NCBI GenBank assembly: GCA_003164045.1
Contig: PLRU01000034.1
Coordinates: 72,781 to 128,138, forward strand
Direction: 5' to 3'
From: Candidatus Lustribacter telmatis
Lineage (GTDB): Bacteria; Vulcanimicrobiota; Vulcanimicrobiia; Vulcanimicrobiales; Vulcanimicrobiaceae
Length of the DNA: 55,358 nt
A program made the translations under genes and the position numbers. The notes under the pieces were generated by a model. It saw nothing but the letters and a program-made list of their open reading frames with translations, was not told where the DNA came from and did no database searches. Shown here piece by piece: positions 26,109 through 33,463 of this stretch. Positions within the stretch are counted from its first letter, which is position 1; each line of letters starts with the position of its first letter.

Positions 26109-27125
26109 CTACTTACGCGCTGCCGTGATGTATTGGTTGTCGACGACTTTGGAGATCGGGACCGGGTTCTTCACCAGATCCAGCGACACCCAGAACTTCT
26201 GCACTTTTTCAAGTTCGTCCGAGTTGACCGATCCGTTCTGGCCGTAATACGGAATCGCGCCCATCTGGCGGATGATGTCGGGCGGGATCTCCGTCCACTT
26301 CGCGATCGTGGCGACCAAGTCGGGCGTGAGTTTGCCCTTCGCTTTACCGACGTCGGCGACGCCGCGCAAATAGGCGCGCAAGAACCGCACGACCGCATCC
26401 GGGTGATCTTTCGCGTACTGTGAAGAGACGCCGAAGTAGGCTTCCTGGTAGCCGGGCATGATGTCGTGAAACGACAGCCATTTCTGACCGTAGCCTTGCT
26501 GCTGGATCGCCGTCGCCGTCGGCTCGGTCGTCCCTTGCACGTCGACCGCTCCGTTGCGCAGCGCGGCGAGCTGATCGGGCGTCGCCGACTCTTTGGTCGA
26601 GAACTTCACGTCGTTCGTCGTCAGACCGCCGGCAGCCAGCGCCTCGAGCGTCAACAGCGCGATCGGCGATCCGGGGAACGCACCGTCGACGGCGTGACCG
26701 GCCATATCCGCCGGCTTCTTGATCTTGCCGACGAGGTCTTTACGGACCATGAGCACCGAACCGTCGAGGTACCCCGGATGCGCTTCGTCGATCGACGCGA
26801 TGACGTGCGCATCGAAACCTTGCTCGTACTGATTGAAGAGCGCCGGTCCGGGAACGACGACGGACACATCGAGATCGCCGCGAGCCAGCATCGGCAGCTG
26901 CGAATTGGCCGAAGTCGTGTACTTGCTCACCTGCAGGTCGATGCCGGCGTCGTGGAAGTAGCCCTTATCCACGGCGATAAAAAACGCGACGTACGTGATG
27001 AAGTGCGGATTGATGGAAATGCGCAGCGGCGTGAGCGCCGTTTGCGCCGAGCTTGGTCCCGGATCGGCCAGCATTGCAATGGCAACTGCCGTTGCGAGCG
27101 CGAACGCACGCGGCTTGAAGTTCAC
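26109..27125 (-). CDS. ABC-type solute-binding protein, NMT1/TauA-like, first gene of the operon
   Basis: A 338-residue exported protein. After a leader ending near GPSSAQT the mature part has ISINPHFITYVAFFIAVDKGYF, QLPMLARGDLDVSVVVPGPALFNQYE and GHAVDGAFPGSPIALLTLEAL. It is the second SBP in the operon; the other (21756-22805) sits beside the ATPase and permease. Two SBPs may share one ABC core for different ligands. The GTG start at 27125 has a GGAGG ribosome site 6 bases upstream, which decides it against the longer frame starting at 27233. Confidence 0.85.
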   Translation of the reverse strand: MNFKPRAFALATAVAIAMLADPGPSSAQTALTPLRISINPHFITYVAFFIAVDKGYFHDAGIDLQVSKYTTSANSQLPMLARGDLDVSVVVPGPALFNQYEQGFDAHVIASIDEAHPGYLDGSVLMVRKDLVGKIKKPADMAGHAVDGAFPGSPIALLTLEALAAGGLTTNDVKFSTKESATPDQLAALRNGAVDVQGTTEPTATAIQQQGYGQKWLSFHDIMPGYQEAYFGVSSQYAKDHPDAVVRFLRAYLRGVADVGKAKGKLTPDLVATIAKWTEIPPDIIRQMGAIPYYGQNGSVNSDELEKVQKFWVSLDLVKNPVPISKVVDNQYITAARK

Positions 27126-27131
27126 AGGCGG

Positions 27132-27136
27132 CCTCC
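27132..27136 (-). promoter_or_regulatory. Ribosome binding site fixing a GTG start
   Basis: GGAGG on the minus strand, 6 bases before the GTG at 27125. It is the best start signal near this gene and marks the first gene of the 12-gene operon. Confidence 0.65.
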
Positions 27137-27201
27137 GAGGGCGAGCTTCCGTTAGAAGAACAACCGTATGCGCGCCTTCCGGGCAGTTCCTTCTTCCGTC
27201 C

Positions 27202-27672
27202 TTACGCCACGGCGACACGCGAGCGCCACGCACGCTCGTTCGTTTCCAACGCGCCGGCGAGGCGGCGGGCGAGATCGTTCACGCTTGCCCGCGCGATGTG
27301 GCGTCCGATGAGGTTGTCGAACAGGCCGCCCAGCGCGCCGAGCGGCGCCCGGTACGTTCCCTCCACCAGCACATCGGTGCCCGTTCCGGCGATGCGAAAG
27401 CGGAGCGTGCCGCGAAAATCGGGCAGCAGCGGCGTACCGGCATTCCAGCGCATCCGTATTTCATCGTGCGGCCGGCCCGCTTCGGCAACGTCGGCGTGCA
27501 CGCCGAACGTTACCGCCACGCGCCGATGCAAGAGCGCCGGTAAGAAACCGACCGGCACATGAATCTCCGCTTCGTTCGTGCCGGCTTCGGCGCGCCGGAG
27601 ATACTCCACCGCGTATTCTTGCGCGCTTGAAAATGGACACGCGGCATGGGCTTGCACCGAGACCGCGCGCAT
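27202..27672 (-). CDS. SRPBCC-family protein (polyketide cyclase/START-like)
   Basis: A 156-residue protein with the pattern of small START-fold proteins: an opening strand (RAVSVQAHAACPFSSAQEYAVEYLRR), several strands rich in charged residues (FRGTLRFRIAGTGTDVLVEGTYRAP) and a long C-terminal helix (HIARASVNDLARRLAGALE). Such proteins bind hydrophobic ligands; no catalytic residues can be named. It follows the DoxX gene by 5 bases. The long frame upstream of 27672 is a shadow of DoxX. Confidence 0.72.
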   Translation of the reverse strand: MRAVSVQAHAACPFSSAQEYAVEYLRRAEAGTNEAEIHVPVGFLPALLHRRVAVTFGVHADVAEAGRPHDEIRMRWNAGTPLLPDFRGTLRFRIAGTGTDVLVEGTYRAPLGALGGLFDNLIGRHIARASVNDLARRLAGALETNERAWRSRVAVA

Positions 27673-27677
27673 ATCGC

Positions 27678-28253
27678 TCACGCTGCGTGTACCACCGGCG
27701 GAACGTGTGTTTCCGGTGCCGGGACCGTATTTTTCCACGGCGTTCCGAGGCGTTGCAGCACAAAACGGTCGAGGCCCCACCATCCCGCGGTCTTCCATGC
27801 CAATACCAGCAGCGAACCGAAGGCGAAGAGAATCGGATTTACGCTGACGGTTCCGGCGAGCAGGTAACTCGCGTTCATCGTCGTTCCGAAGAACGCGGCG
27901 ATGCCGGTGAACAAGCCGAGGATAAGCGCAAGGCCGACGGCGATCTCGCCGAACGTCACGGCATAGCTCCAAAAGACGGTGTGCGGCAGCACGATCGCGC
28001 TGAGAAACCAGGCGTACCAGCCTTGCACGTCGGGAAACGCACCCTGTGTTTTGGTGAGGGCCTTCGTGATCCACATCGTGAGAAACGAGCCGGCGTGCGA
28101 GCCGATCCATGCGGGGGTCTGTGCCTTTTCGATGCCTTCGCTGAGCCACTGCCAGCCGACGTACACCCGCAGGATGAGCCAGATCCATGCCCAGCGGACG
28201 TCGCCAAAGAGTGCGCGTGCTAGCGGCGGATCTTCGATTCTTTGCATTTCCAT
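27678..28253 (-). CDS. DoxX family membrane protein
   Basis: A 191-residue protein with four hydrophobic helices. WAWIWLILRVYVGWQWLSEGIEK in helix 1, GEIAVGLALILGLFTGIAAFFGTTMN in helix 3 and NPILFAFGSLLVLAWKTAGWWGLD in helix 4 match DoxX/DoxD-type subunits. Some relatives work with quinone- or thiosulfate-linked oxidoreductases. It diverges from the universal stress gene, 84 bases away. Its exact role here is unknown. Confidence 0.85.
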   Translation of the reverse strand: MEMQRIEDPPLARALFGDVRWAWIWLILRVYVGWQWLSEGIEKAQTPAWIGSHAGSFLTMWITKALTKTQGAFPDVQGWYAWFLSAIVLPHTVFWSYAVTFGEIAVGLALILGLFTGIAAFFGTTMNASYLLAGTVSVNPILFAFGSLLVLAWKTAGWWGLDRFVLQRLGTPWKNTVPAPETHVPPVVHAA

Positions 28254-28337
28254 GGCCGGATCGTACGCCGGGCTCGCGAAGGCCCTGTGAACGCCGCTGT
28301 TCTTTTGTTCTTCTCAGTCTTGCGGCACAGTCGGGGC

Positions 28338-29111
28338 ATGACAACCGCGATTGCGTCCAGCCCCTTCACGTCGATACTCGTACCATACGACGGATCGGAG
28401 CCGTCGCAGGCGGCACTCGCCCAAGCGCTGGCGCTCGTCGAGCCTGGCGCCCGCCTGGTTATCGTGAGCGTCGTCGATGAGACGCCGCTCATTTCCGAGG
28501 CCGGCGGCGCGATGGTCGCATACGATCCGACCACGCTCTTCGAGGCGCTCGATGCCGAGGGCCGAGCCCGCATCACCGACGCGATGACCCGCTGCACGGC
28601 GGCGCCGGTCGCGCCGATAACCGAGCTGGTGCACGATCAGCCCGTGCCCGCGATTTTGGCCACCGCAAAAAAATACGGCAGCAACCTGATCATCATGGGA
28701 ACGCATGCGCGCACCGGCGTCGCGCGCCTGTTCCTCGGCAGCACCACCGAAGGCGTTCTGCGCTGGAGCGACGTCCCCGTCCTCACCATTCGCGCTAGCG
28801 ACGCGGTCAGCGCGCATCCCTTTGCCACCGCGCTCGTCGGAATCGCCGACTCCGAAGCCTCTGACGCCGCGGTCGAACTCGCGGCAAAACTCGTGCCTGC
28901 CTACCAGACGCACATCGTCGAGCTTCACGTCGACCGGGGCAATCCCGCCGACGGCTTGATCGCTGCAGCGCACGCGGCCCGGGCAACGGTCATGGTCGTC
29001 GGCAGTCACGGGCAGCGCGGTCTGCGCGGCTTTTTCCTCGGCAGCGTCGCGGAGGGCGTCGTGCGAGCGAGCGATGTTCCCGTGCTCGTGGTCCGCGACC
29101 GGAACGAATAG
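28338..29111 (+). CDS. Universal stress protein with tandem UspA domains
   Basis: A 257-residue protein with two UspA domains. The first is complete (ILVPYDGSEPSQAALAQAL, then GTHARTGVARLFLGSTTEGVLRWSDVPVLTI, the ATP-binding GxxG loop). The second, from about residue 150, is shorter and repeats GSHGQRGLRGFFLGSVAEGVVRASDVPVLVV. Two-domain Usp proteins are common under low-oxygen or starvation stress. ATG 28338 removes a poor upstream extension. It faces the response-regulator gene with a 5-base gap. Confidence 0.92.
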   Translation: MTTAIASSPFTSILVPYDGSEPSQAALAQALALVEPGARLVIVSVVDETPLISEAGGAMVAYDPTTLFEALDAEGRARITDAMTRCTAAPVAPITELVHDQPVPAILATAKKYGSNLIIMGTHARTGVARLFLGSTTEGVLRWSDVPVLTIRASDAVSAHPFATALVGIADSEASDAAVELAAKLVPAYQTHIVELHVDRGNPADGLIAAAHAARATVMVVGSHGQRGLRGFFLGSVAEGVVRASDVPVLVVRDRNE

Positions 29112-29116
29112 CGATC

Positions 29117-29830
29117 TTAGGGGACGACCAATTTATAGCCTACACCGTAGACCGTTACGATATAGCGCGGGTGCTGCGCGTCGACCTCAATTTTCGCGCG
29201 CAGATTCGCCACGTGGCGGTCGAGCGTCCGGTCGAACACCTCGCCGCCGTCGCTCGAGATTTTTTCGATCAAATGGTCGCGGGTGAACACTTGGCCGGGA
29301 TGATCGAGAAAAATTCCGAGCAGCCGGTATTCCGTCGGCGTCACTTTGATCTGCTCGCCGCGCCGCGTGACTTCGTGGGCCGTGCGGTCGATCGTTATAT
29401 CGCCGACGCTGCACACTTCGTGCTGCGCCTTCCGCGGCGTCTCAAGGACGGCGGACGGACGCTCGCGGCGGCGCAGAATGGTCTTCACCCGCGCGACGAC
29501 TTCGCGCGGGCTATAGGGCTTGGTAACGTAATCGTCGGCCCCGAGCTCGAGTCCGACGACACGGTCGACTTCGCCGGAACGCGATGTCAGCATGATGACC
29601 GGCAGATCGAACTGCGCACGGATTTCGCGGAACGCTTCCAAGCCGGAAAGACGCGGCAACGTTAGATCGAGCAGCATGAGATCCGGCCGCTCCTCGAGCG
29701 CGATGTCGACGGCCGTTCGGCCGTCGGCCGCCTGCAGCACGATGAAGCCCTCATCACGCAAATAGGCCTCGAGCACTTCAACCAGGGCCGGTTCGTCGTC
29801 AACGACCAGGATCGTCGTCTTCCGCTCCAC
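29117..29830 (-). CDS. OmpR/PhoB-family response regulator
   Basis: A 237-residue two-domain regulator. The receiver has D11 and D12 in VVDDEP, phospho-acceptor D55 in MLLDLTLP and the conserved lysine in VTKPY. The C-terminal DNA-binding domain has GDITIDRTAHEVTRRG, TPTEYRLLGIFLDHPGQVFTRDHL and the final DRHVANLRAKI...YGVGYKLV. GTG 29830 is chosen, 11 bases after the histidine kinase stop, so the two form a two-component pair. Target genes are not evident; the adjacent alcohol dehydrogenase is a possibility. Confidence 0.92.
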   Translation of the reverse strand: MERKTTILVVDDEPALVEVLEAYLRDEGFIVLQAADGRTAVDIALEERPDLMLLDLTLPRLSGLEAFREIRAQFDLPVIMLTSRSGEVDRVVGLELGADDYVTKPYSPREVVARVKTILRRRERPSAVLETPRKAQHEVCSVGDITIDRTAHEVTRRGEQIKVTPTEYRLLGIFLDHPGQVFTRDHLIEKISSDGGEVFDRTLDRHVANLRAKIEVDAQHPRYIVTVYGVGYKLVVP

Positions 29831-29841
29831 GGCGTTCTCTA

Positions 29842-30546
29842 CTACAACAACGATATCGAACCATCGGCACCGACACTCGAAATGGCACGCCGCTCGGTTC
29901 CCGGCAGCTTCACGGCGAACTGCGCGCCGGCGCCCGGTGCGCTCATGACGTCGATCGAGCCCCCGTGCTCTTCGGCAAACCGTTTTGCCAGAGCCAATCC
30001 GAGCCCGCTGCCGGAGGTTCCGCCCGACGCCTCGCCCCGATAGCCGGCGTCGAAGATCCGCTTGCGGTCGGCTTCGGTGATGCCCGGACCGGTGTCGGTG
30101 ACCGTCAGCACCAGCGTGCCGTCGGCCGGCCGGCAATCGACTTCGATCCGCCCCCCGGCCGGCGTGTAGCGGATGGCATTGGAAACCACGTTGTTCACGA
30201 TTTCCGCCACGCGCGTCGGATCGCCGCCGAACCGCCGGCACGCCTCGCCGGTGCTCTCGCACTGGTGGACCTCGAACGTGACGCCGTGCTGTTGCGCCGA
30301 CGCTTCGAGCGCGAGGACTTCGTTCGTGATGACGCTGCAGACGTCCATCGGCTTCATGCTCGCCACCAGCGTCGCGGCGGCCATACCGTGGGGCAACTGG
30401 CCGAGTAACACATCAACTTCGGCAAGCGCTTGCAGTACGGCTTCGAGCCGCGCCGGCGACGGCTCGAACACGCCGTCGCGAAACGCCTCGACATTGGCAA
30501 CGGCAACAGCGAGATGATTCTTCACCTCGTGGATCATGTTGTTCAT
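29842..30546 (-). CDS. Histidine kinase lacking a sensor domain
   Basis: A 234-residue soluble kinase that begins at its H-box: MNNMIHEVKNHLAVAV, with H6 as the likely phosphorylated residue. The ATPase domain has the N-box VSNAIRYT, the G1 box DTGPGI, and GSGLGLALAKRFAEEHGG. There is no transmembrane or sensory part. I prefer ATG 30546, preceded by AGGTG, over GTG 30597, which adds only 17 nondescript residues. It lies directly before its response regulator. It must receive input from another protein or respond in the cytoplasm. Confidence 0.87.
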   Translation of the reverse strand: MNNMIHEVKNHLAVAVANVEAFRDGVFEPSPARLEAVLQALAEVDVLLGQLPHGMAAATLVASMKPMDVCSVITNEVLALEASAQQHGVTFEVHQCESTGEACRRFGGDPTRVAEIVNNVVSNAIRYTPAGGRIEVDCRPADGTLVLTVTDTGPGITEADRKRIFDAGYRGEASGGTSGSGLGLALAKRFAEEHGGSIDVMSAPGAGAQFAVKLPGTERRAISSVGADGSISLL

Positions 30547-30560
30547 GAAGACACCTGAAT

Positions 30561-30597
30561 GTGAACGTACCCACAAATGTCTTATTGCAACGTTCAC
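30561..30597. repeat. Inverted repeat in the kinase/dehydrogenase divergent region
   Basis: GTGAACGT at 30561-30568 and its exact complement ACGTTCAC at 30590-30597 flank a 21-base spacer. It lies between the kinase start (30546) and the divergent alcohol dehydrogenase (30687), so it could be a regulator site, including for the adjacent OmpR-type protein, although such proteins usually bind direct repeats. The first arm also contains the alternative GTG start. Confidence 0.35.
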
Positions 30598-30686
30598 CGC
30601 CCAACCGCGGGGACGTCCTTCACCCAGCCTTCACACGCGCATGAAATAACAGATGCAAGATACGCACTTCGCAAGGACATTGCATC

Positions 30687-31784
30687 ATGGTTACCCTTCC
30701 GATCCCCACACCGACCAGCCCGCCCGCGACCGCCAAACGGAAAACGATGAAAGCGCTGGTCTATCTCGGACCGGGGAAAAAAGCGCTGCAAGAGTGCCCG
30801 ATGCCGGAGCTCCGCGCGACGACCGACGCGATCGTTCGCGTGGTCAAAACGACGATTTGCGGCAGCGATCTCCACATCCTCAAGGGCGACGTTCCGACGT
30901 GCGTTCCCGGTCGCATCCTCGGCCACGAAGGCGTCGGCACAGTGCAAGAAATCGGTACGGGCGTCACCCAGTTCAAGGTCGGCGACCGCGTCGTGATCTC
31001 GTGCATCTCGTCGTGCGGCAAATGTGAAAACTGTCGCAAGGGGATGTACTCGCATTGCTCGACCGGCGGTTGGATCCTCGGCAACGAGATCGACGGAACG
31101 CAAGCCGAATACGTGCGCATCCCGCACGCCGATACGAGTCTCTATGCAATTCCGGCCGGAGCCGATGAGGAAGCGCTCGTGATGCTCAGCGACATCCTCC
31201 CCACCGGCTTCGAGTGCGGCGTTCTCAACGGCAAGGTCCAACCCGGCGCGACCGTCGCGATCGTCGGCGCAGGTCCCGTCGGTCTTGCCGCTCTGCTTAC
31301 CGCACAATTTTATTCGCCGGCGCAAATCATCTCGATCGATTTGGACGATAGCCGGCTCGCCGTCGCCAAGCGCTTCGGGGCGACCGATACGATCAACAGC
31401 AGCGACGGCAACGCGGCTGCGAAACTCATGGCGCTGACGGGCGATCGCGGCGTCGACACGGCGATCGAAGCCGTCGGCGTTCCGGATACGTTCCTGCTCT
31501 GTCAGGATATCGTTGCCGCGGGCGGCACGATCGCCAACATCGGCGTCCACGGCGTCAAGGTCGACCTGCACCTCGAACGGTTATGGTCGCAAAATATTAC
31601 GCTGACGACGCGGCTCGTCGATACGGCGGCCACCCCGATGCTGCTCAAGGCCGTGCAAGCGAAAAAAGTCGACCCGAGCCAACTCGTCACGCACCATTTC
31701 AGCCTCGCGCAAGTCGAGGACGCCTACGACACCTTCGGACACGCCGCAAAAACGCAAGCGCTCAAGGTGATTATCGAGGCGTAG
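30687..31784 (+). CDS. Zinc-dependent alcohol dehydrogenase
   Basis: A 365-residue medium-chain dehydrogenase. The catalytic zinc is held by the cysteine in TICGSDLH, GHE in ILGHEGVG, and a later acidic residue; the structural zinc is CGKCENCRKGMYSHC. The NAD(P) motif is VAIVGAGPVGLAALL, followed by ISIDLDDSRL, which suggests NAD. ATG 30687 has an AAGGA site upstream; ATG 30747 is an alternative without the disordered N tail. The 3' end overlaps the facing cytochrome gene by 14 bases. Substrate probably a small or secondary alcohol, not decided here. Confidence 0.92.
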   Translation: MVTLPIPTPTSPPATAKRKTMKALVYLGPGKKALQECPMPELRATTDAIVRVVKTTICGSDLHILKGDVPTCVPGRILGHEGVGTVQEIGTGVTQFKVGDRVVISCISSCGKCENCRKGMYSHCSTGGWILGNEIDGTQAEYVRIPHADTSLYAIPAGADEEALVMLSDILPTGFECGVLNGKVQPGATVAIVGAGPVGLAALLTAQFYSPAQIISIDLDDSRLAVAKRFGATDTINSSDGNAAAKLMALTGDRGVDTAIEAVGVPDTFLLCQDIVAAGGTIANIGVHGVKVDLHLERLWSQNITLTTRLVDTAATPMLLKAVQAKKVDPSQLVTHHFSLAQVEDAYDTFGHAAKTQALKVIIEA

Positions 31785-32265
31785 GCTGTACGCGCGTATC
31801 GACATACGGCGTCGCCGGCTCGCGCCAAGGCGGGATGGCGGCCGGCGCGAGAACGCCGGCCGGGCCGAGCGATTTGATAAACTGATAGATCGCGCGCAGA
31901 TCGGCATCGGGCACTGCGCGCAGATCTTGCCAGATCATCGGCGGATGGCCGGCCCGCGTGTGCACGGCCTGCAGCCACTGCGATTCGGGCATCGTTTGAA
32001 ACTCGAGCCGGACGTTGGTTGGATAGCTCGTGCCCGACGCGCTGCGAAAGCCGACCGAGGAGCCGGTCATCCAGCGCGCAACCGGGACGTTACCGTCAGC
32101 CTCACGCCAACCCGCGGTATGGCAGTCGTTGCACGTCCCGAACACGACGAGCGCCCGTCCGCGCGCGAGCGTGGCGGCGGACGGAGCGGCCGAGGCCGAA
32201 ACGCCGCTGAACAGCACGATCGCGGCAGCAGTTGCTGCGACGAGCCGAACGATCGACATCCTCAC
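31771..32265 (-). CDS. Periplasmic cytochrome c
   Basis: A 164-residue exported protein with a leader ending near ASA-A and the haem site C45-N-D-C48-H49. A methionine in the QTMPESQWLQA or PPMIWQDL segments is the probable sixth ligand. The GTG start at 32265 overlaps the upstream FMN dehydrogenase stop (GTGA); ATG 32259 is an alternative. Coupling with a Tat-exported dehydrogenase suggests it takes electrons from that enzyme in the periplasm. Confidence 0.87.
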   Translation of the reverse strand: MRMSIVRLVAATAAAIVLFSGVSASAAPSAATLARGRALVVFGTCNDCHTAGWREADGNVPVARWMTGSSVGFRSASGTSYPTNVRLEFQTMPESQWLQAVHTRAGHPPMIWQDLRAVPDADLRAIYQFIKSLGPAGVLAPAAIPPWREPATPYVDTRVQPTPR

Positions 32266-33452
32266 ACGCTCAAAGATCCTTTGGAAATGTCGGCAATCGA
32301 CTTCACTCCGGCCAGACGCATCGTCATCTTCAATTCGCCGTTGAGGTGCTCGAGCATTCCTTGCACGCCCATCCAGCCGCCGAGCGATAGCGCGTAGAGC
32401 ACCGGACGGCCGAGCGCGACGACGTTCGCGCCCATCGCGAGCGCTTTGAAGACGTCCTGACCGCGGCGAATGCCTCCGTCGACGATAATCGGGATCCGTC
32501 CGCCGACCGCTTCGGCAATCTTCGGCAGCACGGTGAACGATGCCGGCATGTCGTCGAGTTGACGGCCGCCGTGGTTGGAAACTTGAATGCCCGCGACGCC
32601 GTGTTTGATCGCCTCCGTCGCGAGGACCGGCGAGAGCACGCCCTTGATGAACACCGGCATTCCGGTGGTTTCGCGCACGAAGGCGATATCGTCCCAGCCT
32701 AGGTTTTCTTTGAACGGCGAGCGGCCGTAGCCACCGGCCGTGCCGGGGAAGTTGGCGTTGGGCAGCGGCGAGTGAAACTTGTTGCGGGTATCCGTTTCGC
32801 GATTCGACGACACGGTTGCATCGATGGTCACCGTGATCGCTTTGTAGCCGGCCGCTTTCGCGCGCAGCAGCACGTCGCGCGCCACGCCGCGATCCTGCGG
32901 AATGTAGATCTGGAAGAACTTCGGGTTATTGCCGGCCTTCATCGTGTCTTCGAGCGTCACGTTCGACTGCGAGGGCGCGATCATCAGCGTGCCTGCCGCC
33001 GCCGCTCCCCGTGCCGAACCGGCTTCGGCCGACGCATGCGCCAAACCGTGGCCGCCCATCACCGAGACGATGATCGGCATCGAGAGCTTGTTGCCGAGCA
33101 GCGTCGTGGTCGTATCGGCCGAATCCAAACCGCTGAGGTAGTGCGGGACGATCGTAACCCGCTTGTACGCGGCTTCGTTTTCGTGTTTCGTCCACTCATC
33201 GCCGGCCGCGCTGACGATGTAGCCGAAGCCGCCGTTCGGGATGACCTTTTGCGCGCGGCCCTCGAGTTCGCGCAGGTTGATGATCTCGATGACCCGGACG
33301 TCGGTCGGCGCGGCGTAACTGCCGAAGTTCTGCAACGGCGGTCCGGTGTCGTCGGCGGCCGCCGCAATCGACGGTTTGAGCAGGCCGGCACTCCCGGTCA
33401 GCGATACGGCCACCGCGGTGGACGTGAGAAAGTCGCGACGATTACTGGCCAT
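32262..33452 (-). CDS. Tat-exported FMN-dependent alpha-hydroxy acid dehydrogenase
   Basis: A 396-residue member of the lactate/glycolate oxidase family. The N terminus is a twin-arginine signal (NRRDFLTSTAVAVSLTG...AAA), which fits an enzyme exported already folded with its cofactor. The core shows PIIVSVMGGHGLAHASAEAG, the FMN loop, the catalytic SNHGGRQLD and DGGIRRGQDVFKALAMGA. Most relatives are cytoplasmic or membrane-bound, so a Tat version is unusual. The overlapping cytochrome c gene suggests electrons pass to cytochrome c. Substrate is likely a 2-hydroxy acid such as lactate; not proven. Confidence 0.87.
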   Translation of the reverse strand: MASNRRDFLTSTAVAVSLTGSAGLLKPSIAAAADDTGPPLQNFGSYAAPTDVRVIEIINLRELEGRAQKVIPNGGFGYIVSAAGDEWTKHENEAAYKRVTIVPHYLSGLDSADTTTTLLGNKLSMPIIVSVMGGHGLAHASAEAGSARGAAAAGTLMIAPSQSNVTLEDTMKAGNNPKFFQIYIPQDRGVARDVLLRAKAAGYKAITVTIDATVSSNRETDTRNKFHSPLPNANFPGTAGGYGRSPFKENLGWDDIAFVRETTGMPVFIKGVLSPVLATEAIKHGVAGIQVSNHGGRQLDDMPASFTVLPKIAEAVGGRIPIIVDGGIRRGQDVFKALAMGANVVALGRPVLYALSLGGWMGVQGMLEHLNGELKMTMRLAGVKSIADISKGSLSV

Positions 33453-33463
33453 GCGGAGACTCC

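Noticed and set aside
25026..26423. A 465-residue forward frame antisense to the M29-like and SBP genes
   Set aside because: Composition is antisense-like, it spans two genes and their gap, and no domain is recognisable.
29842..30597. Start of the histidine kinase at GTG 30597
   Set aside because: The extra 17 residues carry no recognisable feature and the start lies in the inverted repeat, whereas ATG 30546 has an AGGTG site at suitable distance.
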